Origin: a virus
DNA: 64,000 nt
IMG/VR virus record: IMGVR_UViG_3300002138_000147
Location: 62,001 to 126,000 of that record
Strand: one strand, 5' to 3'
The position numbers and the translations under genes are program-made. The notes under the pieces are model-generated. The model ran no database searches. It had not been told where the DNA came from and saw only the letters and a list, made by a program, of their open reading frames with translations. Positions 33,518 to 40,838 of the stretch are shown here, one piece after another. How positions within the stretch are numbered: the first letter of the stretch is position 1; every line of letters begins with the position of its first letter.

Positions 33518-34064
33518 ATTTTGATAATTCTGCTTTCTTAGCGTCAAATTCAGCCTGAGTAATCAAACCAAGATCCAATTTATCCTTCCATTTTTTTAAT
33601 TCAGCTAAAGCTTCATTTGAAGTCATGAATCCATTAATTTTAATCTCACCACTTTCAACAGCTGAAGAAATAGACAAAATTCGTGTGCCATATGTAAATC
33701 CTTGAGCATGTGTTCCCAAGATAATTACTGTTTTCATTTTAGCTTTAATTTCTTTAATTATAATAATAGATCCACCTGCTGTTGGTCCCATCGACCAATA
33801 CCCATCAATACATGATATATTACCACCTGCTGGTGCACCAGTAATTAAACAGCTAAAGTTTTGTGTTACAAATTTGTAACATGTATTACCGGTTGACATA
33901 CCAATAACAAGTGTGTCACCAATATTCAATACTGCACCGTTTTCAAGTTGAATTGATATTAAATCACCTTTGACTTTTTTGTTTAAAACGTCATCCATTG
34001 TTGGTGCTTGTCCGTACACCATTGCACAGAAGAAAAATGTAATAATTGCAAATAATTGTTTCAT
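33507..34064 (-). CDS. Exported protein with C-terminal SHOCT motif
   Basis: 185 residues. Signal peptide MKQLFAIITFFFCAMVYGQ. The middle is beta-rich with Gly/Thr (GMSTGNTCYKFV, GPTAGGSIIIIKEI). The last 28 residues (ELKKWKDKLDLGLITQAEFDAKKAEL) are a SHOCT motif, a short oligomerisation module. Preceded 21 nt upstream by a 35-nt element shared with the gene at 34982. Likely periplasmic; role unknown. Confidence 0.7.
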   Translation of the reverse strand: MKQLFAIITFFFCAMVYGQAPTMDDVLNKKVKGDLISIQLENGAVLNIGDTLVIGMSTGNTCYKFVTQNFSCLITGAPAGGNISCIDGYWSMGPTAGGSIIIIKEIKAKMKTVIILGTHAQGFTYGTRILSISSAVESGEIKINGFMTSNEALAELKKWKDKLDLGLITQAEFDAKKAELSKYIK

Positions 34065-34084
34065 AAAATTTGTTTAAATAAAAA

Positions 34085-34119
34085 ATGCTTACTCTATTCA
34101 GGATTTTCAGCTTACTCCT
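34085..34119 (-). promoter_or_regulatory. Shared 5' leader element, copy 1
   Basis: AGGAGTAAGCTGAAAATCCT then GAATAGAGTAAGCAT, 21 nt before an ATG. Nearly identical to 35005-35040, which is at the same distance from its own ATG. GAGTAAGC is present twice, and AGGA can pair with TCCT. Confidence 0.55.
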
Positions 34120-34141
34120 ATTTTTTAATTAATATATTTTA

Positions 34142-34612
34142 TTATCGATTTGCTTTTAATAACTTGTATTCATTATTGTTAGTATAAGGTGAACCAATTT
34201 CTGTTGGTATTACTAAAATTAATGAATTATTATTGCTATTATGTGTCATTGAATAAACAACTCCTGATGATGTTATAACACCATATCCTTCAATATCTAT
34301 ATTACAAAATTCTGAGGTAGTAATAAATGTAGCAACAGTATAATTTAATATTTGTGGTTCAGAATAATCAGGATGATTAATTATAATTGTTGTATCAGTG
34401 ATTGTAATTTGGCCATCAATTTCATTACTAATATAATTTCCAGCATTGTCATAATAATAACTTATATTCAATGTCCATTCGTCTTCATAGTCATCATTTA
34501 AAATTGAATAACCAGATTCAACCACTACAGGATTATTTGGAATAATTGTGTCTTTTTTGCAACTAGTTAATCCAATTAACGTAATTACTAATAACATAAT
34601 TAATTTTTTCAT
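34142..34612 (-). CDS. Lipoprotein
   Basis: 156 residues. Signal peptide with lipobox MKKLIMLLVITLIGLTSCKKD; Cys 18 would be lipidated, the form typical of Bacteroidota. Body acidic, beta-rich, not recognised (SYYYDNAGNYISNEIDGQITIT). It may coat the infected cell surface, as superinfection-exclusion lipoproteins of other phages do; that is inference. Lies 4 bases after the upstream exported-protein gene. Confidence 0.75.
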   Translation of the reverse strand: MKKLIMLLVITLIGLTSCKKDTIIPNNPVVVESGYSILNDDYEDEWTLNISYYYDNAGNYISNEIDGQITITDTTIIINHPDYSEPQILNYTVATFITTSEFCNIDIEGYGVITSSGVVYSMTHNSNNNSLILVIPTEIGSPYTNNNEYKLLKANR

Positions 34613-34616
34613 AATT

Positions 34617-34982
34617 TTAAAAAGAATATTTTAAACCTATACCATTACTATTAAAAATAATTCCTGCGCGTTTGATATGGATTGGTGCTTCTAATGTTAG
34701 ATATGTACCAAATAATGCTGCTGCTGCACCAACACTGGTCATTACTAAAAAAATATTTCCGCCACCATCTAAATATAAAAACCCACCACTACCAAGCATT
34801 GCTAATCCTCCTAATGTAGTTAACATACCTGTATAATGATGTTTGGTGTATTTTTGAAGTTCAAGACCAGCAGAATTATTTATCCATTTTTTTTCTTTAA
34901 TCAAAACTGATTTCAATGTGTCTGTTTGGCAAAATGATAATGTTGTACATAATAAAAATGTAAGCATTAAAAATAATTTCAT
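34617..34982 (-). CDS. Exported membrane protein
   Basis: 121 residues from ATG 34982. Signal peptide MKLFLMLTFLLCTTLSFCQ, then a Lys-rich stretch and two hydrophobic Gly-rich segments (GMLTTLGGLAMLGSGGFLYL, NIFLVMTSVGAAAALFGTYLTL). A longer start at 35021 would include the leader element and is rejected. Not recognised. Confidence 0.6.
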   Translation of the reverse strand: MKLFLMLTFLLCTTLSFCQTDTLKSVLIKEKKWINNSAGLELQKYTKHHYTGMLTTLGGLAMLGSGGFLYLDGGGNIFLVMTSVGAAAALFGTYLTLEAPIHIKRAGIIFNSNGIGLKYSF

Positions 34983-35004
34983 AAATATAATTTGAGTTGT
35001 TGTA

Positions 35005-35040
35005 ATGCTTACTCTGATCAAGGATTTTCAGCTCACTCCT
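35005..35040 (-). promoter_or_regulatory. Shared 5' leader element, copy 2
   Basis: AGGAGTGAGCTGAAAATCCT then TGATCAGAGTAAGCAT, 22 nt before ATG 34982, behind a host-like TATATTTG at 35075-35082. See copy 1 at 34085. Confidence 0.55.
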
Positions 35041-35074
35041 TTAATGAGTGAATAGTACTTTTGTTTTGTTGATA

Positions 35075-35082
35075 CAAATATA
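35075..35082 (-). promoter_or_regulatory. Host-like promoter -7 box
   Basis: TATATTTG on the minus strand, upstream of the leader element of the exported-protein operon. Confidence 0.5.
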
Positions 35083-35146
35083 CGTTTAATTTTTCAACCA
35101 GATAATTAAATGCTAAAAATAATTAAGTATTTGTTTTGTATAAATG

Positions 35147-35177
35147 AAAAAACCCAAGAAATTTCTTGGGTTTTTTT
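35147..35177 (-). terminator. Rho-independent terminator
   Basis: AAAAAACCCAAGAAA/TTTCTTGGGTTTTTT perfect stem, directly behind the tmRNA 3' end; works in both directions. Confidence 0.85.
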
Positions 35178-35180
35178 ATG

Positions 35181-35561
35181 GGTGGAGGTGCGGGGAATCA
35201 AACCCCGATCTTTACAGCAATAGGATAAACCTTCTACATGTTTATTCCACTTTTCTTTGCGGACCAAATAGAATGTCTTGTGAAGACATACAGAACGTTG
35301 TTGACACATTTGTTCAGGCGTGTCAGAACCTCTTGTGCTGTGTTAAGTCCTTTCGGAGTACCTTAGGCTGCAAATTCAACGATATCAGCCGTATCGTTTA
35401 CAGTCGTAACTGCATTTGCTCCAAGGTCTGCTGCGATCTGTGCGAAAGCTGCAGAATTTTTTGTGTTTGCGTTTATTGTTGTGTATTCTTTTTAAGGTGA
35501 AATTATACTATCACCACATGCTTATTTACATATCAAATGCAAATCAAAATCGGTCACCCCC
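35181..35561 (-). ncRNA. ssrA: tmRNA (trans-translation RNA)
   Basis: About 380 nt. The two ends form the tRNA-like part: 5' GGGGGTGACC pairs with 3' CACCTCC, preceded by T-arm CGGGG TTTGATT CCCCG and followed by ACC. The body has an open tag frame beginning GCA AAC ACA AAA AAT TCT (ANTKNS) about 100 nt from the 5' end and ending GTT GAA TTT GCA GCC TAA (VEFAA), 35 residues in all, longer than the usual 8-15. The C-terminal Ala-Ala fits a protease degron. tmRNA frees stalled ribosomes and tags the product for ClpXP-type degradation. A phage ClpP gene follows 92 nt upstream on the same strand. SmpB is not in this window. Confidence 0.88.
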
Positions 35562-35652
35562 AGAAGTCAATGAACATCCTCTGATAATTATCAGAAGTAT
35601 CTTTGTTAGTATTTATATAGTGATCTGAAAAGATTGTTTAATTTCAGTATCA

Positions 35653-36282
35653 TTATTTTTTTGTTCGCACTACATCAATTGCTCCGAAAGCTAATGCATC
35701 ACTAGCTTTCATCCACGTATCACGCTCAGAAAGTTTTTTCACTTTGGCAATCGATTGACCAGTGTGTTCAGCAATTATTGTGTTTATATCTTTTTTAAGA
35801 TCTTGAATTTCATCGTTGTGAATTGCAATATCAGTAGCTTGTGCGTAATCAATTCCACCAAGTGGTTGGTGCAACATTAGTTTACTGTTTGGTAAAGCAT
35901 ATCTATGACCCTTCTCACCAGCAATAGCAAGAATAAATGCCATTGAAGCAGCTAATCCCATCACACAAGTGTAAACTGGTGCGTCAATCATATTCATTGT
36001 ATCATAGATTGCTAGACCAGAATAAACACTTCCGCCCGGTGAGTTGATATACATCCAAATAGGTTCATCAGCACTTTCAGAATTTAAATATAATAATTGA
36101 GCATTAATCGTATTTGCGATGTAATCATCTATTTCTTCACCTAAAAATATGATACGTTCCTGCATCAACTTATCAAAAACAGAAATGCTATTTGCATTTA
36201 AATCTGTTTCTTCAACAATCATCGGTGTGAAACCTTGCGGTAGCTTTCGACGTCTTGCAGTCGAAGTAAGAGCTGAAACCAT
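35653..36282 (-). CDS. clpP: ClpP-like serine protease
   Basis: 209 residues from ATG 36282 (an in-frame GTG at 36312 is the alternative). Core motifs of ClpP are all present: IIFLGEEIDDYIANTI, WMYINSPGGSVYSG, VMGLAASMAFILA with the catalytic Ser, NSKLMLHQPLGG with the catalytic His, and LSERDTWMKASDALAFG with the Asp. It would form the two-ring barrel and use a host unfoldase, as no ClpX is seen here. Next to the tmRNA gene, suggesting a joint role in degrading tagged proteins; other phage ClpP-like enzymes act in head maturation, which is the alternative. Confidence 0.9.
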   Translation of the reverse strand: MVSALTSTARRRKLPQGFTPMIVEETDLNANSISVFDKLMQERIIFLGEEIDDYIANTINAQLLYLNSESADEPIWMYINSPGGSVYSGLAIYDTMNMIDAPVYTCVMGLAASMAFILAIAGEKGHRYALPNSKLMLHQPLGGIDYAQATDIAIHNDEIQDLKKDINTIIAEHTGQSIAKVKKLSERDTWMKASDALAFGAIDVVRTKK

Positions 36283-36343
36283 ACGTAATTTATTTTCTTT
36301 ATTATAAATCACAAAATGATAGTTGTTTAATAATTACGAAATA

Positions 36344-36374
36344 AAAAAACGTTTCAAATTGAAACGTTTTTTTT
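36344..36374 (-). terminator. Rho-independent terminator
   Basis: AAAAAAACGTTTCAA/TTGAAACGTTTTTTT between the 36388 gene and clpP. Confidence 0.8.
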
Positions 36375-36387
36375 ATTTTATCAATAA

Positions 36388-37062
36388 TTACAATTGTTGT
36401 GCTGGTTTGTAACCGTACTGTGCTGCAAGTTCTTCTTGACGTGCACGTAACATTGACCAAGAGAAGTATATTCCGGGGAACTCTTCAATCTCAACCATAA
36501 TATTAGCCTCAGTGGTTTCAATATCTTCTTCACCGTTTGGAACATAAGTATTTGTATCATGAACTGCAGATACTGTCGCAACACCACCAAGAATTGTACG
36601 AAGAATACTCTTCATTCCATCAATGTAAATAAGATTACCAATTTCTGGACGTTCAACAGCTCCCACTGGTACGTGTTGATTTGATTCAGATTGTTTATCT
36701 GTTACCGTTTCTTCTTCGTCTTCAACTGTAGGTGTTTCTTGTGTTACAATGTGACGATAACGATCAGCATTACGTGCTTTCATTCCGCCGTTCATCTCAG
36801 CAATGATTTCGTCAACACTTTGAGTTTCGTCTTCGTTTGCATCGTAATTTGTTAAAATTTCACGATAGGCACCAATACCCGTAATTGAATGTTCTTGTGC
36901 AAAATTACCTTCTCCTGAAAAAATTGAAACTTCGTCTGCATTTAAACCAAGTGTATTTAATACATCATTCATTGATGCAAGAGCGTTTTTTGTTTCAAAA
37001 ATTTCAATACCGTTTTTTACAATGCGGTAGGATGTCGAAGATGTTATAAATACTTCAGTCAT
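36388..37062 (-). CDS. Hypothetical protein
   Basis: 224 residues, acidic. N-terminal compact part (MTEVFITSSTSYRIVKNGIE), a long disordered acidic linker (ETPTVEDEEETVTDKQ) and a C-terminal domain (EEFPGIYFSWSMLRARQEELAAQ). Not recognised. Preceded by a host-like TATATTTG at 37087-37094, so probably early or middle. Confidence 0.5.
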   Translation of the reverse strand: MTEVFITSSTSYRIVKNGIEIFETKNALASMNDVLNTLGLNADEVSIFSGEGNFAQEHSITGIGAYREILTNYDANEDETQSVDEIIAEMNGGMKARNADRYRHIVTQETPTVEDEEETVTDKQSESNQHVPVGAVERPEIGNLIYIDGMKSILRTILGGVATVSAVHDTNTYVPNGEEDIETTEANIMVEIEEFPGIYFSWSMLRARQEELAAQYGYKPAQQL

Positions 37063-37113
37063 ATTTTTTATTTTTAATTTACCTTACAAATATAGGTAAT
37101 AAATGATTCCGTT

Positions 37114-37674
37114 TTACAGATTAGGTGAAAAATATTCCACTTCTAAGTATTTTCCATCAACTTCTAGTGTGTGGTAGACTTCATTCTCTGAAACGTAGAG
37201 TGTATTTCCATCTGCCAAATATTGTTTAATATTTAACACAACAAGAGCTGGATTATAATAATCCCTTTGCATAGCACGTTTTGATGCAAGCTTTATATTG
37301 CGCGTCCAATGGACATAGACACGCTCACCTGGTAGGATTGATGTACCAACTATTTTCTGTGCGATTGACATCGATGTGCCGTGATAGATTTTAAAATCCT
37401 CTTCAACTTCTGTAATGACAGTCATAGGTACATCAATATTCATACCTTTTGAGTGACCCTGTGATGCACGGATTCGCTGTTCATGTTGATCAAATGCAAA
37501 TCGCTTCTTATCATTAGATGCAACAATATCACGAAGTTCTGTTAATGTAATGTTTGTATGCTTACATAAATCACTACACTGTATCCAACCTTCATTATCC
37601 ATTACAAGGCCTTCACTATCATGTCTAAGTAATTTAGACATATGTCGTGATACTTGTTCTAATCTTTTATCCAT
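37114..37674 (-). CDS. kptA: RNA 2'-phosphotransferase (Tpt1/KptA)
   Basis: 186 residues. N-terminal RNA-binding lobe (QVSRHMSKLLRHDSEGLVMD, GWIQCSDLC) with the conserved R-H pair, ASQGHS, then the NAD+ half IYHGTSMSIAQKIVGTSI, GERVYVHWTRN and NTLYVSENEVYHT. This enzyme removes an internal 2'-phosphate from RNA using NAD+. It would be useful to complete tRNA or mRNA repair after cutting by host defences. Overlaps the upstream gene by 16 bases. Confidence 0.9.
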   Translation of the reverse strand: MDKRLEQVSRHMSKLLRHDSEGLVMDNEGWIQCSDLCKHTNITLTELRDIVASNDKKRFAFDQHEQRIRASQGHSKGMNIDVPMTVITEVEEDFKIYHGTSMSIAQKIVGTSILPGERVYVHWTRNIKLASKRAMQRDYYNPALVVLNIKQYLADGNTLYVSENEVYHTLEVDGKYLEVEYFSPNL

Positions 37675-38039
37675 TTTTTTCTAGCATTTATTTCAGCAAG
37701 CGTATTCAAATCAAAAGTCCAATCTGTTCCACCAATACGATTTGGATCAGACCAACAAATAAGTTTTAATTCGTAACACTCTTTAATTCCTGGCCATAAA
37801 CCAGTCCAAATATCTTCACCAATATCTTCACAACCACAACTTAATGCTTGTCCTTTACATGACATACATCTTGCAACGTCACACAGAAATTCATGAGCTT
37901 CACCGGGACTAACAATACAATCTGGACAACAATGTGTAACTTCAGCAAGACTTTTTTGCCAGAGTTCTTCAACTTTTATATCAATCTGTTCTGGTGTAAG
38001 TCCCTTTTCTTCAGGCGTCCACCAATATTTGCTATTCAT
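37659..38039 (-). CDS. Cys-rich zinc-ribbon-like protein, TAG stop
   Basis: 126 residues. CCPDCIVSPGEAHEFLCDVARCMSCKGQALSCGCED has the spaced CxxC pairs of a widespread bacterial and phage metal-binding module ('CpdCg..pGe.He..Cdv..C..Cg.Q...C.C'). The C-terminal part is polar. One of only two genes ending in TAG; readthrough would add about 18 residues in the overlap with the Tpt1 gene. Host-like promoter TATATTTG at 38044-38051, directly before the ATG. Confidence 0.65.
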   Translation of the reverse strand: MNSKYWWTPEEKGLTPEQIDIKVEELWQKSLAEVTHCCPDCIVSPGEAHEFLCDVARCMSCKGQALSCGCEDIGEDIWTGLWPGIKECYELKLICWSDPNRIGGTDWTFDLNTLAEINARKKWIKD

Positions 38040-38061
38040 GTTACAAATATACTAAAAATTT

Positions 38062-38073
38062 TGATATATAAAA
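38062..38073 (+). promoter_or_regulatory. Late-type promoter element
   Basis: TGATATATAAAA, 14 nt before ATG 38088. Confidence 0.55.
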
Positions 38074-38087
38074 ATAAACGTCTTATT

Positions 38088-38399
38088 ATGAAGATTCAAA
38101 TTAATGGTTTTGATATTGAAATCAATACAAATGAAGCAGAGATGTCAGTTAAAGTTTTGGACGCTTCTGGTAAGGAGCTTGCTAACAATACATACACTCA
38201 AACACTAGAAGGAACACCAGAACCTGAAGTTGAAGATCCAGGAATGGAAACAGCTGAAGATGTTAATGCTGATGCAACTGGGACTGAAGATGAATTAGAA
38301 ACAGATACAGAAGGTGAAGATGATTCAACACTTGAAGATGAAACAGAGAATGAATCACTTGAATTTCCAACATTTGAACAATTCAAAAACAGAAAATAA
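38088..38399 (+). CDS. Small acidic protein, possible head-core type
   Basis: 103 residues from ATG 38088 (a longer frame starts at 37893 but would run through the promoter). Short N-terminal strand pair (MKIQINGFDIEINTN) then a long Asp/Glu/Thr-rich tail (TEDELETDTEGEDDSTLEDE) ending FPTFEQFKNRK. Small size, acidity and a late promoter resemble prohead core proteins such as T4 gp67; inference only. Confidence 0.5.
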   Translation: MKIQINGFDIEINTNEAEMSVKVLDASGKELANNTYTQTLEGTPEPEVEDPGMETAEDVNADATGTEDELETDTEGEDDSTLEDETENESLEFPTFEQFKNRK

Positions 38400-38400
38400 G

Positions 38401-38428
38401 AAAAGGGTATCAATTTGATACCCTTTTT
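38401..38428. terminator. Bidirectional terminator
   Basis: AAAAGGGTATCAA/TTGATACCCTTTTT between convergent genes. Confidence 0.85.
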
Positions 38429-38931
38429 CATTCTATAAAATACATTATTAATTCCATTTGTTGAACTGTAATATTTTCATCAATCCATTCCTCTTTTATC
38501 TTAACAAATTGATCAATCCATTCTTGACCTATTTCATTATTAACTACCATATTATAAATACTATCTTGATTTTTTTGACGATGAATATCTTCACCGTATT
38601 TAGAGTATAAATCATTCATTTCTTTTATAAATACTGGATCATCAATATCCACATCAAATAAATTTTTACCTTCAACAACAAGATGTTGTAACACACCATC
38701 ATTGGAGCGTTTACAAAATAGTTTACATATTGCTATTCTTTGATTATTGTATTCAATATATTCTGGTAGTGGTCTTTTAAGATTATCAAGAAAATCAATA
38801 ATACGTCCTATAACTGCAATATTTATACTCAAAGCACGCGCGAATTTTACACCGCGTAATGTAGCAAGTGTATGTGCTTGTTGCTGAATATTATTTGCTA
38901 ATAATCTAATTTCTTTGTACGTAGGTATCAT
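38428..38931 (-). CDS. Hypothetical protein
   Basis: 167 residues, helical, not recognised. Contains a possible DNA- or protein-binding helical start (YKEIRLLANNIQQQAHTLAT). Same-strand gene chain with its neighbours. Ends TGA inside the shared terminator region. Confidence 0.45.
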   Translation of the reverse strand: MIPTYKEIRLLANNIQQQAHTLATLRGVKFARALSINIAVIGRIIDFLDNLKRPLPEYIEYNNQRIAICKLFCKRSNDGVLQHLVVEGKNLFDVDIDDPVFIKEMNDLYSKYGEDIHRQKNQDSIYNMVVNNEIGQEWIDQFVKIKEEWIDENITVQQMELIMYFIE

Positions 38932-38951
38932 GCGTATTATAACGCAAAGAA

Positions 38952-39578
38952 TTAATTTTGTTTAATGAAAACATCACTACGTGATAAAGCATCAAAGTGA
39001 CCGTTAAAATTTTCCATCATCTCAGTAGTGTAAAAAAGAAACCAACGACTATTATTTTCAATAGCATCTAAAACTTGAACAAGAAGTAACTTTTTATTTG
39101 ATGCATGTAGAGCATTATCAATCGAATACGTATGTTGTTTTGTCAAATAGTTTCTAAACTTGTCAAATTTTTCTTGTAATTGATCAGGCATAGAAACATG
39201 TTTATCAATTTCTATATCTATACTAGATAATCTATCGTACATATTATTTTTAACATGTGCCTTAAGTGCCGAAAAATTCATTTTCTTTTGATTATCTAAT
39301 ATATCACTTACAAGATCATGCATAGTATTTAAAACTGTTTCAACATAATAATGATAAAGATCAGTCTTAATCTTATTATCAAATTCATTAAGTATTGAAT
39401 CAAATTTGAGTGCTTTAAGCTGTTCACGAACATTATGATCAGTTATATCGTATGTATTTCGTCCAAATACACCTAAAACCCAATCAGTAATACCTTCTTT
39501 AAGACGTGCATTATTAATAATGTAAATAGTAAGAAATCCACCTATACCAGTCATTATTTCTACTAATCCAAATGTCAT
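38952..39578 (-). CDS. Membrane-anchored helical protein
   Basis: 208 residues. One N-terminal membrane helix (MTFGLVEIMTGIGGFLTIYII), then long amphipathic helices (LKALKFDSILNEFDNKIKTDL). Late-type promoter GATGATATATAA 24 nt upstream. Not recognised. Confidence 0.5.
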   Translation of the reverse strand: MTFGLVEIMTGIGGFLTIYIINNARLKEGITDWVLGVFGRNTYDITDHNVREQLKALKFDSILNEFDNKIKTDLYHYYVETVLNTMHDLVSDILDNQKKMNFSALKAHVKNNMYDRLSSIDIEIDKHVSMPDQLQEKFDKFRNYLTKQHTYSIDNALHASNKKLLLVQVLDAIENNSRWFLFYTTEMMENFNGHFDALSRSDVFIKQN

Positions 39579-39602
39579 GAGTATTTTTCCTTATTAATTT
39601 AC

Positions 39603-39613
39603 ATTATATATCA
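39603..39613 (-). promoter_or_regulatory. Late-type promoter element
   Basis: TGATATATAAT on the minus strand, 24 nt before ATG 39578. Confidence 0.55.
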
Positions 39614-39702
39614 TCACAGTGTTAATAAAATAAGCACTTTCAATGTTTTTATTAATAAACTTATCTTTAGATATAGTACTGTTTTTTTATTTACATACAA
39701 TG

Positions 39703-39736
39703 AAAAAAAAGGATCAACAATGTTGATCCTTTTTTC
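39703..39736 (-). terminator. Rho-independent terminator
   Basis: AAAAAAAAGGATCAACA/TGTTGATCCTTTTTT, behind the DUF3228 gene. Confidence 0.8.
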
Positions 39737-39752
39737 TAAAAAACTTATTTAT

Positions 39753-40367
39753 TTAATTTCCGACCATAATATTTTTTGACCAGAATTCAACACTTTTCAT
39801 GTACATTTCACGGTCTAGTTTTACACCATTTCCACCTTCTGACATTCCAAGCGCATTTCGCATAATTGTAACTGGTACATAAGGATCGGCTTCAGCATTT
39901 ACTGTACCTAATACACAAATTAAACCGTAGTCAGCACTCGTATCCATAAAATCTCGAAATTTTTCACCTTCATAATATAAATTCGCTTCATGTTCTTTTT
40001 CTAAATGTTCAGTAGTATAAATAATACCTACTAGATAATTAGCCTTTGGAAGATCAAAACCTGGAGGAAGTTGTACAAATCGTGTAAGTACTGGTAATTC
40101 TCCTTCAACTCGTGCAGAATAAGATGTTCGAATAAATGGATATAGATCAAGAGTCAGCGGCATGACTGGAGATTTTATATCTTCAAAAGGATTTTCAATA
40201 ATAACGTACTTGCAGAAATCATTGTCTGATGTAAATACATTACCAGGGAACTGTGCAGCTTTATTAAAAAGTGTCATATACTCCGCTCTGTCTTTGTCGT
40301 GTAATCTTGTACCTGATGCTGTTTTTTCAAACTGTCTATTTAAGAAATTGTGAAATGCTATTTTCAT
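39753..40367 (-). CDS. DUF3228 family protein
   Basis: 204 residues. Clear DUF3228 wording: FNKAAQFPGNVFTSDNDFCKYV, LDLYPFIRTSYSARVEGELPVLTRF, YGLICVLGTVNAEADPYVPVTIMRNALG and EGGNGVKLDREMYMKSVEFW. The family is found in bacteria and eukaryotes; its biochemical role is not known to me. 3 bases after the HAD gene. Confidence 0.85.
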   Translation of the reverse strand: MKIAFHNFLNRQFEKTASGTRLHDKDRAEYMTLFNKAAQFPGNVFTSDNDFCKYVIIENPFEDIKSPVMPLTLDLYPFIRTSYSARVEGELPVLTRFVQLPPGFDLPKANYLVGIIYTTEHLEKEHEANLYYEGEKFRDFMDTSADYGLICVLGTVNAEADPYVPVTIMRNALGMSEGGNGVKLDREMYMKSVEFWSKNIMVGN

Positions 40368-40369
40368 TA

Positions 40370-40828
40370 TTAATTAGTTTTATTTTCTCGTTTGTCTATA
40401 GATTTAACAAGAAGTTGTTTTGATTTAAAAAAATTGAATATTATCAACCAATCGTCTTCAATAAATCCGGCTTTGTCATCAAGCAATAGATTAAAATATA
40501 GTTTATCTGTATAGCAACCTAGTGCATTATTTGGAACTTCTGGATTACAGTTTGCATACTGAAAATTTATATCATGTTTTGAAAAAAACTCTTGGTATTT
40601 AACAATTTCATGTGGGTGTGAACATGTGTACAAGATAAGACATACATCAGTACGTTTTGATAGATACTTTAACGTTTCTTTTGCTCTAAACAGAAACTCT
40701 GTTGGTAATACATCAGCGACATAGTTTCCATGAACAATTGTATCGTGAATATCAACCGCAATATAAATTTTATCCCATCCTTTAATTATGGCACTATTGT
40801 ATGCTTTTTCTAATCCGTCTAATAACAT
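40370..40828 (-). CDS. HAD-family phosphatase
   Basis: 152 residues. Motif I IYIAVDIHDTIVHGNY (D-x-H-D-T), motif II LILYTCSHP, late acidic motif LLLDDKAGF. Similar in size to small nucleotidases; substrate unknown. Second HAD protein of this kind in the window. Confidence 0.7.
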   Translation of the reverse strand: MLLDGLEKAYNSAIIKGWDKIYIAVDIHDTIVHGNYVADVLPTEFLFRAKETLKYLSKRTDVCLILYTCSHPHEIVKYQEFFSKHDINFQYANCNPEVPNNALGCYTDKLYFNLLLDDKAGFIEDDWLIIFNFFKSKQLLVKSIDKRENKTN

Positions 40829-40838
40829 GCAGTAATAA

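Noticed and set aside
37893-38399. 168-residue reading of the small acidic protein
   Set aside because: Its first 65 codons cover an antisense gene start and the late promoter; ATG 38088 is preferred.
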